64,000 bases of DNA, from the NCBI GenBank assembly GCA_029817715.1, contig JARUPY010000395.1, positions 682,001 through 746,000 on the forward strand, in the 5' to 3' direction. Positions 22,956 to 35,800 of the stretch are shown piece by piece. Positions within the stretch are counted from its first letter, which is position 1. Each line of letters begins with the position of its first letter. The notes under the pieces were generated by a model that did no database searches, was not told the origin of the DNA, and saw only the letters and a program-made list of their open reading frames with translations. The DNA comes from Melastoma dodecandrum. Its lineage: Eukaryota > Streptophyta > Magnoliopsida > Myrtales > Melastomataceae. A program made the translations under genes and the position numbers.

Positions 22956-24255
22956 AGTTAAATGATCACATTTGTGCCTTGATTTGAGTTAGTTCCGTCG
23001 TTCTAGGTGTTTAGATCGGATGTTTCAAGCTGAGTTCTGTTACCTCACGTTCGTTATTGTTCGTGTAGGGAATTGAAGATGAAATGAGGAACAACGAAGA
23101 GAGGAAGGAAGAGTTGTGAGAAGGAAGCGAGGAGTGCGACCACAGAGACCTCCGCAGCTGCGGAGAGTCTCGACGCAGCTGCGGGCAAGAGGAAGTTCGC
23201 AACCTCAGAGACTTCCGCAGCTGCGGAATATTTCTTCGCAGCTGCGGAATGCGAAGAAGCCAAATGGAGCACACCACATTGAAGTTCGCAGCTGCGGCAG
23301 AACCAGAAAATCTCCTCCCCTCCGAATTCTTAGATTCTTTCTTTATTTCTATTTAGGTCCTTTAGTTATTCCCTAGTATAAATACTCAAACTTAAGGCGT
23401 ACTAGGGTTGGTGTGGTGGGAATTGGTTTTTCTTTGACGGCAAAAAGCTCGTGACAGGAGATTGGTGCCGGCAGAGAATTGCAAATTCTTTTCCCTTTTG
23501 CTTTTAGATTTCAATTATGCTTTCATCTTTGATCTGGCTTTCGTGTTGCATCGCTATGAACTAATTTCTTTGTTCTAGGACGACGATGGAACCTCGTGTT
23601 CTTTTGTAATTGTTGAACCTTTCTTTATTATGATTTGAATTTCCATCGGTTGTTTATCCAATTCCGTGTTTAATGCGTATTAGCAGCCTGATCAACTGTT
23701 GATATTGATTTGATCATCTAGGGAGACTCGAGAGGGTAGCCTAGGTCAGATCGGGATTAGGATAACCTAAGGAACCTTCGAGTCGAGAGACCGGGTTTTA
23801 GTGTGAGAGTAGAAATACCGTGCACCTTGGGTAATCAAAGTAGGGTTAAATCGTAAAAGGCCTCCACTAGTTCTTTGCCTAGACATAGAGTACAGAATTT
23901 GATACATGGGGGTACGTTCCCGGATATCCGAGAGGGTTATGGGGAGATATTAGCGGCCTACAGTTAACAACCGGTGAAATTCAATAGTAATAAGAAGAGG
24001 GGATATGAGAGCTTAAATCACGAGGGGAAATCAGTAGTCCTAGATCTTTCATTCTTATTGGTAATTCGATTCACTTTGCTGTTAGTTTAACTTCTCATCA
24101 CTTAATTTGTTCACTTGACCTTGAATTTGGTTATCGAATTTGACGTTACAAGACTTAATTGATACTGATTCTCTTTGGGATCGACCCTTGCTTGCCCTTA
24201 CTGCTTAGTTTGTGTGAACGAGGATTTATTTTTGTTGCGTTGACGACGCGCACCA
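22936..24255 (+). mobile_element. Solo LTR, Athila-like, in the last exon of A2
   Basis: 1,320 bases beginning TGATAACTCTACG and ending GACGCGCACCA (TG...CA), flanked by the 5-bp duplication ACCTT (22931-22935 and 24256-24260). The interrupted exon resumes after it with CATTTCCTACTGGGGATTAG. The left end is shared with the LTR of the Athila element at 57,785, including a hairpin (AACTCTACGAAAGTAGAGTT). A block around 23,560 (TATGAACTAATTTCTTTG) and the right part (TGGGATCGACCC) are also comparable. No primer site or coding region is inside, so this is a solo LTR left by recombination between two LTRs. Confidence 0.85.
23152..23295. repeat. Five spaced copies of the palindrome GCAGCTGC
   Basis: Within the solo LTR the core GCAGCTGC occurs at about 23,154, 23,175, 23,217, 23,238 and 23,288. 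Two copies are the full 12-base palindrome CCGCAGCTGCGG. In the B copy (38,688-38,850) one copy is damaged and one more is present. The QLRRS-like open frames here come from these repeats. Confidence 0.85.
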
Positions 24256-24732
24256 ACCTTCATTTCCTACTGGGGATTAGGGAACCGGGGAAGTTGATGC
24301 ATTGTCCGGCAGGGTCTTTAGCCGACACAACATCTCATTCCTGACTTCCAAAACCGTGTTATCTTCTCTTTGTTATATCATGGACCGCAAGATGTAATGT
24401 CAACAAGAAGACTTCAATCAAATCCAACCCCTGGTTCCCATGTCACACCTTCCTCGACGGACTTCCCTTTCTTCTAGCAATGAAGCTGCCAATTCGTCTT
24501 CTCATGTTGGTTATTGTCGACTGAATATTTGCGTTAGATTAACTGTCTGAAATGAGTCACTGTCTTAGCAATGGGAATGAGCGTTCAGTAGACACCATGT
24601 GACTGTCGATGCTGATAAAAACCCGTCCCATAATCTGTCTAATATTGTGGAGAGTGGAAGGAGGACGAGAAGTTGTTAGAGGGTGGAAACATAGGGGAGC
24701 TCAATGCAATGGAATATGTCTGATGTCGGGGA
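24256..24732 (+). pseudogene. Detached 3' end of A2 and NAC exon 1 relic
   Basis: After the solo LTR the old last exon continues to the TAG of GGGGATTAG, then its 3' flank. At about 24,571-24,655 lies a first-exon relic (ATGGGAATGAGCG, GTGACTGTCGATGCTGATAA, AAACCCG). The stretch ends at the copia insertion. Confidence 0.6.
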
Positions 24733-24737
24733 CAATG

Positions 24738-26595
24738 TGTTGGGTATTTTTTTGGGTATGGATATGCGGAAGTGAAAATATGGTTTAATTTTAACGTCTA
24801 TAAAGTAATTTATAACCTAAAAACATAAAAATCAATATCTCCTAAATATCTTCGAAGATATTATTTTAAGTATAAAATCTAAACTAACCATAACAGTAAA
24901 AATATCATAATCCCAACAATCTCCTCTTTGATGTTTTGCTGTTAATACCAAGATTTTCTCTTCTTGAATTTCGATCTATTCAAATTTTTCTTCAACGAAT
25001 CTTCAAGCTGATCTTCTGAATATTGGTCTTTAGAGCTCCTCCTCATCTTTGATTATTTCAATCTTTTCTTGAAATCTTACTCGTTTTGAGATCTTCCGAC
25101 ATAAATGCGCTTTATTCTTTCCACACAATAGGAAAGCTTTTCATTTTCATTTTCACGGACATAAACTCATGACCATAAGAATTCAATAATGGTGCAAGTC
25201 ATATCCTTAAAATGCAAAGCATAATTTTTCTCTAACATTTGACCCACACTCAGCAAACTGGGTCTGATTCTGGTGACAAATTAAACATCTGATATATATT
25301 TGGTATTTGTCATTGTCTTCACAACAACTGTACCTCTGCCTTTGACATCTAGGAATTCTCTAATCCCAATCATCACTTTCAATTTGTTAGCTTTGTCCAG
25401 CCTCACAAAACTGCTCAAATCTGGCGTCATGTGATTTGTACAACCACTATCTATCAACCAAGTATGATCTCGTACCTTTGTCGAGAAACACGTAGCAACA
25501 AACAATTGATCATTTTCTTCTTCTATCGCTCGTGCTTGTTCCTCTTGAGAAGCTTCATTGTTTGGGCATACTTTCTCCATATGACCAAGTTGTTGGCATG
25601 ACCTGCATCGTACATTTGGTCTAAAGAAACAACGATTTTCAGAATGATTATCTTTCTTACAATGTGGACATGGAGAAAATTTTATTCTCCTTGGCTTATC
25701 TTCTTGTCTTTTCTCTCCTTGAGATCTATATTGTCTAGCAACATAAGCCCCGTCAACACTCTTTTCTTCTTTTTCATCTTTATGATTTGCATTATCTTCT
25801 TATTGTATCAACATTCTCCGTTCTTGAGTTTGAAATGCATGGATGAGCTCAGTCAACGAGATCTTTGACAAATGTTTGGAGTCTTCAAGAGATGATATCT
25901 TTGACTCAAATCTTTTTGGCAAACTCACCAGCACTTTCTCCACAATTCTGCTATCTGGTAATTCCTCTCCAAGAAGCCGAATTTTGTTGACGATCGCCAA
26001 AAGTCTATCAGCATACTCTTTGACGGTCTCACTTTCTTTCATCCGCAGACGCTGAAGTCTCTCTACAAATTCAGAATCTATATACGACGCGTTCTGCTGC
26101 TGCCCATAAACTCCTCATGCAACTTGTCCCTCGCGTCCTTAGGAGTCTCACAAGAAGAGGCCTTTGGAGACTTTGTTGACTCCTCCTCATGGAATCGGAT
26201 TTGATTCAAGGTCGGATAATTTCCTAGAGATGTTGGATCTTTGTCAGCTTCAACCCGCTGCCACAAGCCAAGACCTCTAAGGTGTGTTTTCATCTTCACG
26301 GCCTACAGCTGATAGTTCTCGCCGTCGAAGGTCGGAAGCATAGGAGATGACGAACCGCTGCAAGTGGTAACAACAATCGAACCTCGCTCTGATACCACTT
26401 GTTGGGTATTTTTTTGGGTATGGATATGCAGAAGTTAAAATACGCTCGAATTTTATTTTTGAAAAACGACTTACATTCACCTCTCTGGAGTGATATATTT
26501 ATAACCTAAAAATATAAAAACCAAAATCTCCAAAAATATTATTCTAACCATAAAATTTAAACTAACATCACAGCAAAACTATCATAATCCCAACC
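24738..26595 (-). mobile_element. Ty1/copia remnant with gag-protease only (A copy)
   Basis: 1,858 bases on the - strand. LTRs lie at 26400-26595 (5') and 24738-24918 (3'), both starting TGTTGGGTATTTTTTTGGGT; the 3' LTR ends CCCAACA and the 5' LTR end has changed to CCCAACC. The 5-bp duplication CAATG is at 24733-24737 and 26596-26600. The primer site TGGTATCAGAGC on the - strand (26386-26397) fits initiator tRNA-Met, usual for copia. Inside are gag and protease remains only; integrase, RT and RNase H are missing, so it needed help from elsewhere to move. The LTRs differ by an indel and many substitutions, so the insertion is old. Confidence 0.9.
25281..26299 (-). pseudogene. Copia gag and protease remains (A copy)
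   Basis: Gag pieces read ESETVKEYADRLLAIVNKIR and ELIHAFQTQERRMLIQ, followed by a stop near 25,800. Further on comes a zinc knuckle of the form C-x2-C-x4-H-x4-C (CRSCQQLGHMEKVCP). The protease motif TWLIDSGCTNHMT lies at about 25,440-25,480 and is followed by a stop after YISDV at 25,281. Stops and a frameshift near 26,060 break the frame. Confidence 0.85.
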
Positions 26596-27532
26596 CAATG
26601 ATGATTTCGACCACGGCTGAGGGTGGTTGCGTTCGGATGCAAGGAAGATGCAGCGGAGGATGATCACAAAATATTAAAATCAAAAGAGTAATAAGTTAGA
26701 TCATTCAAACCTAACTGGTGCTTTCTTTTGGTTTGTGCCGATGAGTTGATCGGATCGCCCCGCCCCTCGACCAATGATTGGGAAGATCGAGTATAGCCGG
26801 CCATCTCTAACGAGCCCGATCGCCCATGTCCAGTTCCTAACCAGGGAATCATCCTCTCATCCCATCTACGATGTAGGACAAATTCTACTGACGGTCATGC
26901 TGACGGGAGTGAACCAATGGGATTACTTGTTGTTAGACTAAGACACTTATGACCCCTTCATTGTAGAGCTTAAAAATTATAACATATTTTTTTGTCTTGA
27001 TTAAGCTTAAATATATTCATTAAAGTCTGTCTTTTCCCACGCTTTTTTTTAAAAAAATTTGATCATAGATGAGAATTTTGGCTTCAACCTAAAATAATGA
27101 CCAAAATGAAGGGGATTGGCTTATTTTTGTCGACCGACCCATAAAGATTTCTCCTATAATCCTTTTTTTTCTTTAAATATTACAATATTTGAACAAATGC
27201 AACTAATTTTATTACTACACTAATAATATAATTTTTCCTTCTTCAATTAACTTACTCGTTTTGGTACAAAAGTATTAGTTAAAAAGGAAAGACAAAGCCC
27301 GTTTGGTTGGCCCTGATTTTCATTTTTTAGTTTTGATGAAGAGACGGAAAAGTTGTTTGTTTAAAGAAAATGATAAAAAAAAATAAAAACCGAAAAGACG
27401 GAAATGGAAAACATTTTTTTTTTTGGTTTCCATAGTTTTCTATCCTAAGACAACAATAATATAAAAGCTTCTTACGGGCTTTTCCGCTTCTGTTTTTTTT
27501 TAAGTTCCCTCCACTACAATTAATGTGCTTAA

Positions 27533-29220
27533 TGTTAGTATTTGCACATATTTGCAAAAACACATTTATTGTATTTGTGGATAAATAATTAATAAATGCG
27601 AGTATTAGTCATTTATTATTTTACTTTTCTGCACGTAAAATTATTAATGATAAAGTCACATAGATTAATGAGTATATTAATTAGAAATAGTTCGCGATCG
27701 GATAGATGTTTAGAGGAGACATGGACATCTAGATCCTCGCTGAGTATAACTGAGGTCAACATAGACCGAGAGATTGTATTTTTAAGTTATACTTAGGGGT
27801 ACCCTGAGATTGGAGATACTGGACACGACCCGTTTAAGAGGATACCACATATTAAACATCATTGATCAATCCTCTTTATGGACGAGTGTAACTGATCTTT
27901 TAACTTGATACCTTCATTTATTCTATGCGTGGAGTTTGTGCACTTTGACGTCGTTAAAATCAGTCTTTAACCGGATTGTGAGTAATACGATTGTTGGGTT
28001 TGTGACAAAGCGTAGAGAGAATATTGTTGAATCAATATAGGATTCATCGCTCTTTTAGATTAGAGAGTTGACATCTTGGCCACTTGATAGAGATATTAGT
28101 GACTCTAAAATCAATGGCATGGGAAGAATGTTTTACATTCAAGTGAGTCTATTATATCTCGGTAATCAAGTAAAACAATTAATTTGGTGATGATTTTCTT
28201 TGTGCCGGATCAATTGGGATATCGGTTAGATGAATTACACGGCAATCGGTTCATAGTGGTTTATGATTTATGATCATTATCCTAACACGTAAGGTGACTA
28301 AAAACTGTTGCCAGATGGTTACCTTAGTTTGTGTATGGATTTACACTACCTTCGACCTAGAGGATCGCACGCATAACACGTCGACACGAACATTATATTA
28401 TTGATTATTTAGTGGATAATAAATTAATCCTTTTAATATTTCAAAATTAGAATTAATTGGATTATTAATTTATTCTGAAATACCGGAAGCAAATAAACAT
28501 GAACCAAGATCGAGTTTGGATTTATTCCGGTCAATTTGAATTTATTTTGAGGATAGTTAAATCTTATTTAAACTAATATTTGTTGAATATAAATTGATAT
28601 ATTCGAGATATTTTATGAATATAAGATTTAACGAAATTCAATTAAATTAATCTATTTTTTTAAGGTATAAATTTATGGAATTGATTTTTATTATTTAAAA
28701 TTCAAAGATTTAATTTCTTACGTTCCAAAGAGAAACATTTGTTTTTCTTTAAATGATCTCTTTCCTAAAATGATGAGTGAGTGCATTGTTATACGAAAAA
28801 AAGGTCTGACGTGAGGAATAGGAGAAAAAGAAAAAGAAATAACCTGCAAGTGAGGTGAGTTGTTAGAAACTCATAAAACCAAAAGGAAAAAAAAGGTGTG
28901 TAGAGAGGTTTTGAGGTTTTCCTTCTCAAAAGTTCTTTATTAATCCAAGAGGCTAGCACTTAAGGGATTGTCGAGGTGTTCGAGATCACGTGCGCGTGGA
29001 TACCGCTAGAAAAGTCAAACGTGGGGCTCTCGATCGATTGTTCCTGATCACAGTTTTTGTTTCGCCGGAAATTACAAGGTACGGTTTCCGGGTAAGAATT
29101 TTATTATAGCTTCTTATAATATGATATATGTACATATTTTCTTATAATATGATATACGTACTAATTATTTTGGGCATAAAATCTAATTTTTATTGCTTCC
29201 GCTGTGCCTGAATTCTAACA
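27533..29220. mobile_element. Solo LTR of 1.69 kb (A copy)
   Basis: Begins TGTTAGTATTTG and ends TGAATTCTAACA, so the ends form the inverted repeat TGTTAG/CTAACA. It is flanked by the 5-bp duplication CTTAA (27528-27532 and 29221-29225). No open frame, primer site or polypurine tract separates a second LTR, so it is a solo LTR or a non-coding element. Strand and family are not certain. Confidence 0.8.
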
Positions 29221-29225
29221 CTTAA

Positions 29226-31714
29226 TGCGTAAACCATTTTTTTTATTTTTAAAAAAGTAAGGATGAAAATTTTGTGTAAAGCAAACACCCCCTAAGGTAT
29301 TTCGTAGGTTGAAGAAATACCAAGAAAGGGATTGAGGACGATGAGAATGCTTGTCATGTCCACGATCTCAATGTATATATATAATATACATATATATATG
29401 AACATTTATTTAGATACATCACATCATGCTATGGACTTGAAAGTCTCTTATACATCTGGAGATGCTGTTGATCACTGCACATATTGTAAATGAATTATTG
29501 AAAATTCTAGATATTTTGCATCTATATACATATATGTTTTTCTTTATATATAATATTTATATGTACATGTATGTATATATGTATAAGAATAATCTTTCAG
29601 CCAAATCGAAACGTCACTCGTAATATTTCTTGAAATTAATTTCGTGTTAGTTTTGCATGATTTCCGTAATCTACATGTGTCTGGGACATGATTATATGTA
29701 GTTTGTCAAAATTGTTAGACTTACGGAAAAGCTTTTGTGAAAAGTATTAATTTAGTTAATATTTAGTTTTTTTTTTTATTTTTTTTAAATGTTTTGAAAT
29801 TTTAGAGCCTAAAGTGTTGAGAAATTTGATCACATTTTCAAAATGGATTATTTCAACGATCAGTTTTACTTCAACAATTTTTTAATAATAACTTTTTCAT
29901 AAGCAAAAAAATAAAATAAAATAGAAAACGCAACGCCTCCGTAGGTCGAAACCCGTTTCGGCCCGGCCCAATTGTAAATGCCTGTCGAATATTCAAGGCC
30001 CAATTTGGCCTCGTGCCAGAGAATGTACTTAAACTTCATCTCCTCTCCCTCGTCCTTACTCTGAACCCCCCACCATCTCATACCATTCTTCGTTTTTCAA
30101 AGATCTCGAGTTTGTTTGCGATATGGACACAAACAATGGTAATGCATGCACTTGCGTCGCGGAGCGGGCGTCGAATTTGTTAGATTCCAGTCAAAGATGG
30201 AGAAACGAATGCTGGAATAACAAAGAATATTTCATGTGGCTACTATTTTATATTTAATGAGACTCATTCGTTTAGGTCGTCGGGTGTTGGCTGTAGTGCT
30301 ACTTGCTCCAAAAAGAAACATTATCCTAATCCCCGAAATCCCCCAATTCCTCCTCGGGAACACCTGACGGCAAAACCAATTGAATGGACAAGGTCGATCC
30401 ACGCAAATTGATATGGCGGACATCGATCGCAGTCAACGGCAAATTGTATTATTTTAATTTATTATTATGCGTACATAATACCCTGTTACAATATAACAGG
30501 AACTAATGCATGGTTAAAAATATATAATCATCAAAACTTTAAATAGATAATAATGTAAAGAACAAAAAAAAGAACATAGGAACACGAACACTCACTTCTG
30601 TCTTGCGTAGGGATTAAGGGACTGAACCCGCCAGTCAAAAAAGGAGAAAAACATGACGTGGTTCTAGAATAACAATGAATATTTTTCACCCTGTTTGGCT
30701 TTTCTTTCTGTTCTTTTCCCATCTTTTGTCTTGTCTTGATAGTGGGGGGTAGCTTTCTTCTGTTGGAAGAATTTGGTTAATGGTACGCAGCGGGCGGCAG
30801 GAAATGTCTCGGCCGCACACATAGAGTCAACATTCCTATCCATTGCTTTACACGTGTTCAATGTCTTTTTAACTTGTACGGCAAGTTTGACGTGTCCATT
30901 TTCTATGAAATAGAGAGCATCCAAATCTCCTGTCTCCTCCCGGTGGGCACACGAAAGTAAGTCAAAAAGAATGAGAAAAACATCAGTGCATCAGAAGAGC
31001 AATAAAAATGCTTTATGTGGGCTGATATTCGTATCATGATAGGGTTTCTTTTCCTTTTTTTTGTTTTATCTTTCTCCCGTCGCCCACAGCTTTCACAAAC
31101 AAATTTCAAAACTTTTATAAAGCAAATTGCGGGCGGGTGGACATTGAAAAGTAGGGAATCGGGAAATTGCGGTTGACACAGGTAATGATTTGTTGTCCGG
31201 ACGTCAGCTTAGGTTACGTCAGCTTTTTTGTTTTTAAGCAGAGTTAATTTGGATGCAACGTAAAAACCTGCCGTTCTGTTTGAGAAAAACTTGATGTTTG
31301 ATTTTTATTATATAATTTACCATGTTTTTTTAAGTCTGAAATAATTTTACTGTATAAATAAACTTATTAGTATGTATATTTTTTGTTATATTGGAGATTT
31401 TGCACACGCTTTTAAACGCGGCTATACCTGGAAAACAAAAATTAGATTAACCAACGAAGATGGCGCCTGACAACTCTGACTTTTACGTGATCTCTCAAAC
31501 TAAATGTAAGAAAGTAAGTCTTAGCACCAATCGCCGCTTCAGTCCAAACACAGTGGAATCTTCCCTTTAAAAAGAGTCCCAACCAGAAGGTCTTTTCCCC
31601 GCTCTGTTCTTTTGGTTGCGTCGACTCACTGTTTTTTGCCTCCGACCAACTGTCCGTAACAGGTTTGCTCGTCCCGTGGGCACGGTTATCCCTTCCGTCG
31701 TCGTTGTAGCCACA
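29226..31714. other. Spacer between A2 and B1
   Basis: AT-rich sequence with a (TA)n-like stretch near 29,380 and the second GGCCCA-rich block at 29,955-30,080. The block A/B junction lies near 30.82-30.84 kb. No gene is recognised. Confidence 0.5.
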
Positions 31715-32468
31715 ATGGGACGGACCTACAGCAGATGCCCTGTCACCGTCGATGTCGATAGAAACCCCTTCCAGCACCGGCCGGAAGACTTGAGAGGTAC
31801 GATCCGAACTATGCCAAAACTTTTACAGTGAAGCGTCCCCTGGAACTTCGACTCACCAGGTGACACCAAAGTGTTTGTTTGCTAATCCCCCTGGCTTTTA
31901 CCATGTTAACAGGGGATACGTGGTACTTCGTTTGCTCGGATGGTACAAGAGATTCGGAAGCGGGGTCCTGGAAACAGAAAGGGGAACCTCATCAGGTCAC
32001 ATTAATGGGATCGCCCGTGTTTTGCAGGGAAACCATCAGGGTATTCTGTGAAGGGGACGGCCAGGAGACAGATTGGATAATGATACAGTATACGGTAACT
32101 TTACCCAATGTACGTAATGGAACTCAAGCTAAAAACATGGGAACATTCCGATCTCTCAAAGATCTAACTGGGCTCTTTTGGGTGCAGGAGACTCTGTCAA
32201 TATGCAGAATCGGGAAAGCTCCTTATAATCACGTGGTTTGTCCAAATCTTGATGCCTTTTGCCATCCATTCAGAGTCCTTTACTACGACGTTAGTCTTTT
32301 TTTCTCGAACAGACTGACGATCCATTCCCCTCCGTTGACTTACAAAACCGCACGAACAACTGCCCCTTCCTGACTGCCGTGAACCAGGAGGCCTCCCGCA
32401 TCATGTCAGAAGGTGACTTCCTTGAGCTAGACGATCTCGAAGGACCTTCATTTCCTACTGGGGATTAG
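31715..32468 (+). CDS. NAC-like protein lacking subdomain A, unit B1
   Basis: Four exons: 31715-31796, 31913-32109, 32188-32235 and 32313-32468. Phases agree and there is no internal stop, giving 160 aa. Residues 1-27 carry the B-C border (PVTVDVDRNPFQHRPEDLR). Exon 2 carries DTWYFVCSDGTRDSEAGSWK, GEPHQV and QETDWIMIQY (C and D). Exon 3 is ETLSICRIGKAPYNHV (E). Exon 4 is an acidic tail with NNCPFLTAVNQEASRI and ends at the same TAG as A1, 23 codons short of unit C. Introns are 116, 78 and 77 bases. It is nearly identical to A1 except for a full-length third intron and few substitutions. Subdomain A is not found upstream. It may be a nuclear regulator with altered dimerisation, or a gene on the way out; the sequence cannot decide. 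Confidence 0.65.
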
Positions 32469-32710
32469 GGAACCGGGGAAATAGATGCACTGTCCAGCAG
32501 GGGCTTTCACCGAAACGATATCTCATTCCTAATTTCCAAATTCCGTGTTATCTTCTCTTTGTTATATATAATGGAGCGCGAGAAGCAATATGTCAACACG
32601 ATGTCTTCTCCTTCAAGCAACAAAGCTGCCAATTTTTCTTCTCGTGTTGGTTATGTCAACAGAATATTTGCGCTTGATTAAACTGTCTGAAATGGGCCAT
32701 CGTCTCAGCA

Positions 32711-32800
32711 ATGGTACGACTGTTCAGCCCTGTGACCGTCGATGTGGATAAAAACCCGTCCCAGAATCTGTCTGATATTGGAGAGAGCGGAAGGAGAAAG
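32711..32800 (+). pseudogene. Relic of a NAC-like first exon after B1
   Basis: The frame here still reads SPVTVDVDKNPSQNLSDIGE, clearly related to PVTVDVDRNPFQHRPEDLR of the array genes. No second exon follows. It is the best preserved of the four relics. Confidence 0.65.
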
Positions 32801-35800
32801 AGATGTCGTCGGAGAGGGGAACACAGTGGAGCTCAATGCAAGGGAATCTGTCTGATATTGGGGACTATGATGATCTCAGCCATGGACGTGGCTGAGCCTG
32901 AGGATGGTTGCCTTCGGATGCAAGGAAGATGCAGGGGATGGTGTTGTGTCATGGATGGATGGATCAGAAAATATACAAATCAAAGAGTACTTAATCAGAT
33001 AAAGGAAACTTTCTGTCAACGATCATTCAAACCTAACTGGTGCTATCATTTCGTCTGTACCATGTGTTGATCTGATCACCCCGCCCCTCGACCAACCAGA
33101 GTGAAGACCGAGTGTAGTCGGCCATCTCTAACGAGGCCGGTTGCCCTTATCCAGTTCTCCACCAGAATCACTCATTGGTGCCATGCTGATGTGAGTGAAC
33201 TGTCGGGACTCGGGATTACTTTGTGTTAGACTAAGACATTTATGACCAATTCATTGTAGTGCTCAAAATTACAATGTTATTTCTTTTGGTGGATTGATTG
33301 TAAACTTGTGGACTCGGATTAATAGTTTACGAAGATTACATAAAAGGAAAATAATTACGACTTTGGATTGATTGTACATTTATTCTACTCCTTCCTAAGA
33401 TATTTGGTGGATTTTAATTGTTTAGGCCTAAAACTATTTTCTTTTTCATTACTTTCAAATGATTACACGCTCCTCTATATAGGGAGGAGTAGAAATTCAA
33501 ATGACAATAGAAATCGCTACCTTAAATAACAGATTTAATGATATTTAAATGACCCACTTGAATGCGATAATTCCGTTATTACCTTTAATCCCCTGTTAAC
33601 CTTGATCATAAATTACCTTTAACAATATTCGCAAGACACGAACGATGCAAACAAAGCGAGACTCGCAATTCAATCCAACCATGTAGGGCTTCATTTAGGG
33701 TATGTTGATGTTGATATTAGCCTTCATCTCCTGCCTTAGCGCGTATATATATATATAAACACTCTTCGCTAAGATTTTTGTAAAACTAACAAAGGGATGA
33801 GCCGATGAGAATGCTTGTCATGCCAGTGGATACCGTGCTATATCCACCGTGCAGTGGACACAGATACAAACAATTCTCGGGCCTCTCCTTCGACCGAAAT
33901 TCTCCAACGGGTTAGGTTTATCTCATCTTGTGTGCCCGTGAATTGTGAACTTTTCTCTATTCTCACAAAAGGGTTCTTTAAGAATTCATTGGGTTTTAAA
34001 GAAATACAACCAATTATTAGTGGTTTTTTGTTACTTTAGATAATTAATTGTCAGCAATTCTACGGCAGATTTTTTTTTCTTTTATCTTCGTAACTCAATT
34101 TTTTTTATTACGGTAAATTATAATATAAATATATTATAATAACAGATATTATATTAAGAGAAATTGTTGCGATCGTTTCCAAAAACAATTTAAAAAATAG
34201 TTTTTCTTAGATTACCATTTCCTCTATATATTCATTAACATTCACAGTTCTGCATATAATATTTTTTAGATGCATGATCTCGTAATCTATTTGCAAGTAG
34301 CTTGTTAAAATTGTTGGAATTTTGTCTTTTGGAAAAACATTCAATGCAACAATTACGTCATTTTAGTTTCTTATTTAAGCTTTTATTTATTTATAAATTG
34401 ATAAATAAACTGTTTTAAAATTCTAAAGCCAAGCACTTTTAGAGAAATTAATCATATTTTTAAAATATTCCTTGCCAAACAAATTATTTCATTAATCAAT
34501 TTTACCTTAATAATTTTCAATAATAACTATTTCATGAGCAAAAGCACCAAACAGAGTCTCCCCTAAATCCCTTTTATACCTTATTTTCGGCCCAGCCCAA
34601 TTGTAAACACCTCGAATATTCAATGCCTAATTAGGCCTCGTGCCAGAAATGTTTTTAAACTTGGGCGGCCACGATCTCATCCCATCCACCCCTCATTCTC
34701 TGTTTCGAATAACTACTATATGAACATAAATATAATTCACCTATATAAATATAATATAAATCACGTACTTGCTTCATTTCTAGGACCACCTCCGTCATGG
34801 TGTGTCGATTTTTGTTATTTACAGATCCATTTTCCGGTCACTTCGGTTTGTGCTCGTGTATGTGTATGATCATCGTGCATCTTGCGTGTGTGACATTCAG
34901 CCCTGTGGTTTGGTTTAAAGCCGATGCCGAGAGCCTTGTGCTATGGATTGTATGATTAGAAGATGGATTAAAAAGAGAAATTCGTCTCGCCTAGTCTCGT
35001 CCATCGTCCTCCTCCCGCCTTCCCTACCACTGCTGCTCATTCAACCGCCGGCGCTAGTCGAAGACCGCAGCTATGTTTAATTGCTAACGCCAAGAAGCAC
35101 AAGCAATCTTCATCCCGCTCTTCGCCGTGTCAGGAATCTCGATGACACCTCCTCCCCTTAACCAGGAAAGAGACATCCTCATAGCATTCGGGAATGAGAA
35201 CATTTGCATCAGCTTTTTTAAACAAAAGCTGTTTGTAAAAGCTATAACTTGCCGTGTTTGTATGTCATAACCCTGTTTCTAGAAAATAATAAAATCACCA
35301 AAAATAATCAAAAATCAGGAAAAAATAAAAAAAACCACGCAGAAAAATTCCATCCAAATCAGAAAAAATAAAAATAAACACAAAATTAGGAAAAATTCAT
35401 AAAAAAACCCACAAAATCAGGAAAAAACATAGAAAGATCTAATAAAAAATAATAATAAAGTAATTTACTCCTCTAAAAGACAGACTTGAGATAGACACTT
35501 CAAGAGGAATCATTGCACCGGGTAACATCTCAGCCAGTTGAGCTTTCCTTCGACGCGGCAGTAGCTTCGGATTATTCCTCGGCGGCCTCAAATCATTACT
35601 CCATCCAGATTTCCAGCTGTTTCCATCGTGTCGAGATTCAAAAGAAAAATCCCAGAACAGACCTCTCTCTATATCGGCATGCCCAAATCCAGGATAAATC
35701 CTGCGACTCTCCATTCTTGCCACATTGCTTCAGTCGAATCCATAGCATGGACGCTCCCCATAGTGCCCGACTGCAATCTGCTCAGGACCATCCCTTTCGA

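Larger units (their letters stand above)
13820..30823. repeat. Array block A: first copy of the duplicated NAC block
   Basis: The block runs from near 13.82 kb to about 30.82 kb and corresponds to 30.84-46.39 kb. It holds units A1 and A2, the A2 insertions and the spacer sequence. The offset between copies is about 16.18 kb at A1 and about 15.54 kb from A2 onward, because of insertions and deletions in the spacers. About 620 bases of A (14,263-14,878) are missing from the B copy. Long stretches, such as the solo LTR at 23.5-24.2 kb, look nearly identical between copies. Confidence 0.85.

Noticed and set aside
23011..23376. Open frames rich in QLRR and AAAE on both strands
   Set aside because: They come from the repeated GCAGCTGC palindrome inside the solo LTR; the counterparts in block B change frame.
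26386..26397. tRNA-Met gene fragment
   Set aside because: Only the 12-base primer site next to an LTR; no cloverleaf around it.
29380..29410. TA-rich run as a functional promoter
   Set aside because: A simple (TA)n-like stretch of different length in block B, with no gene following.
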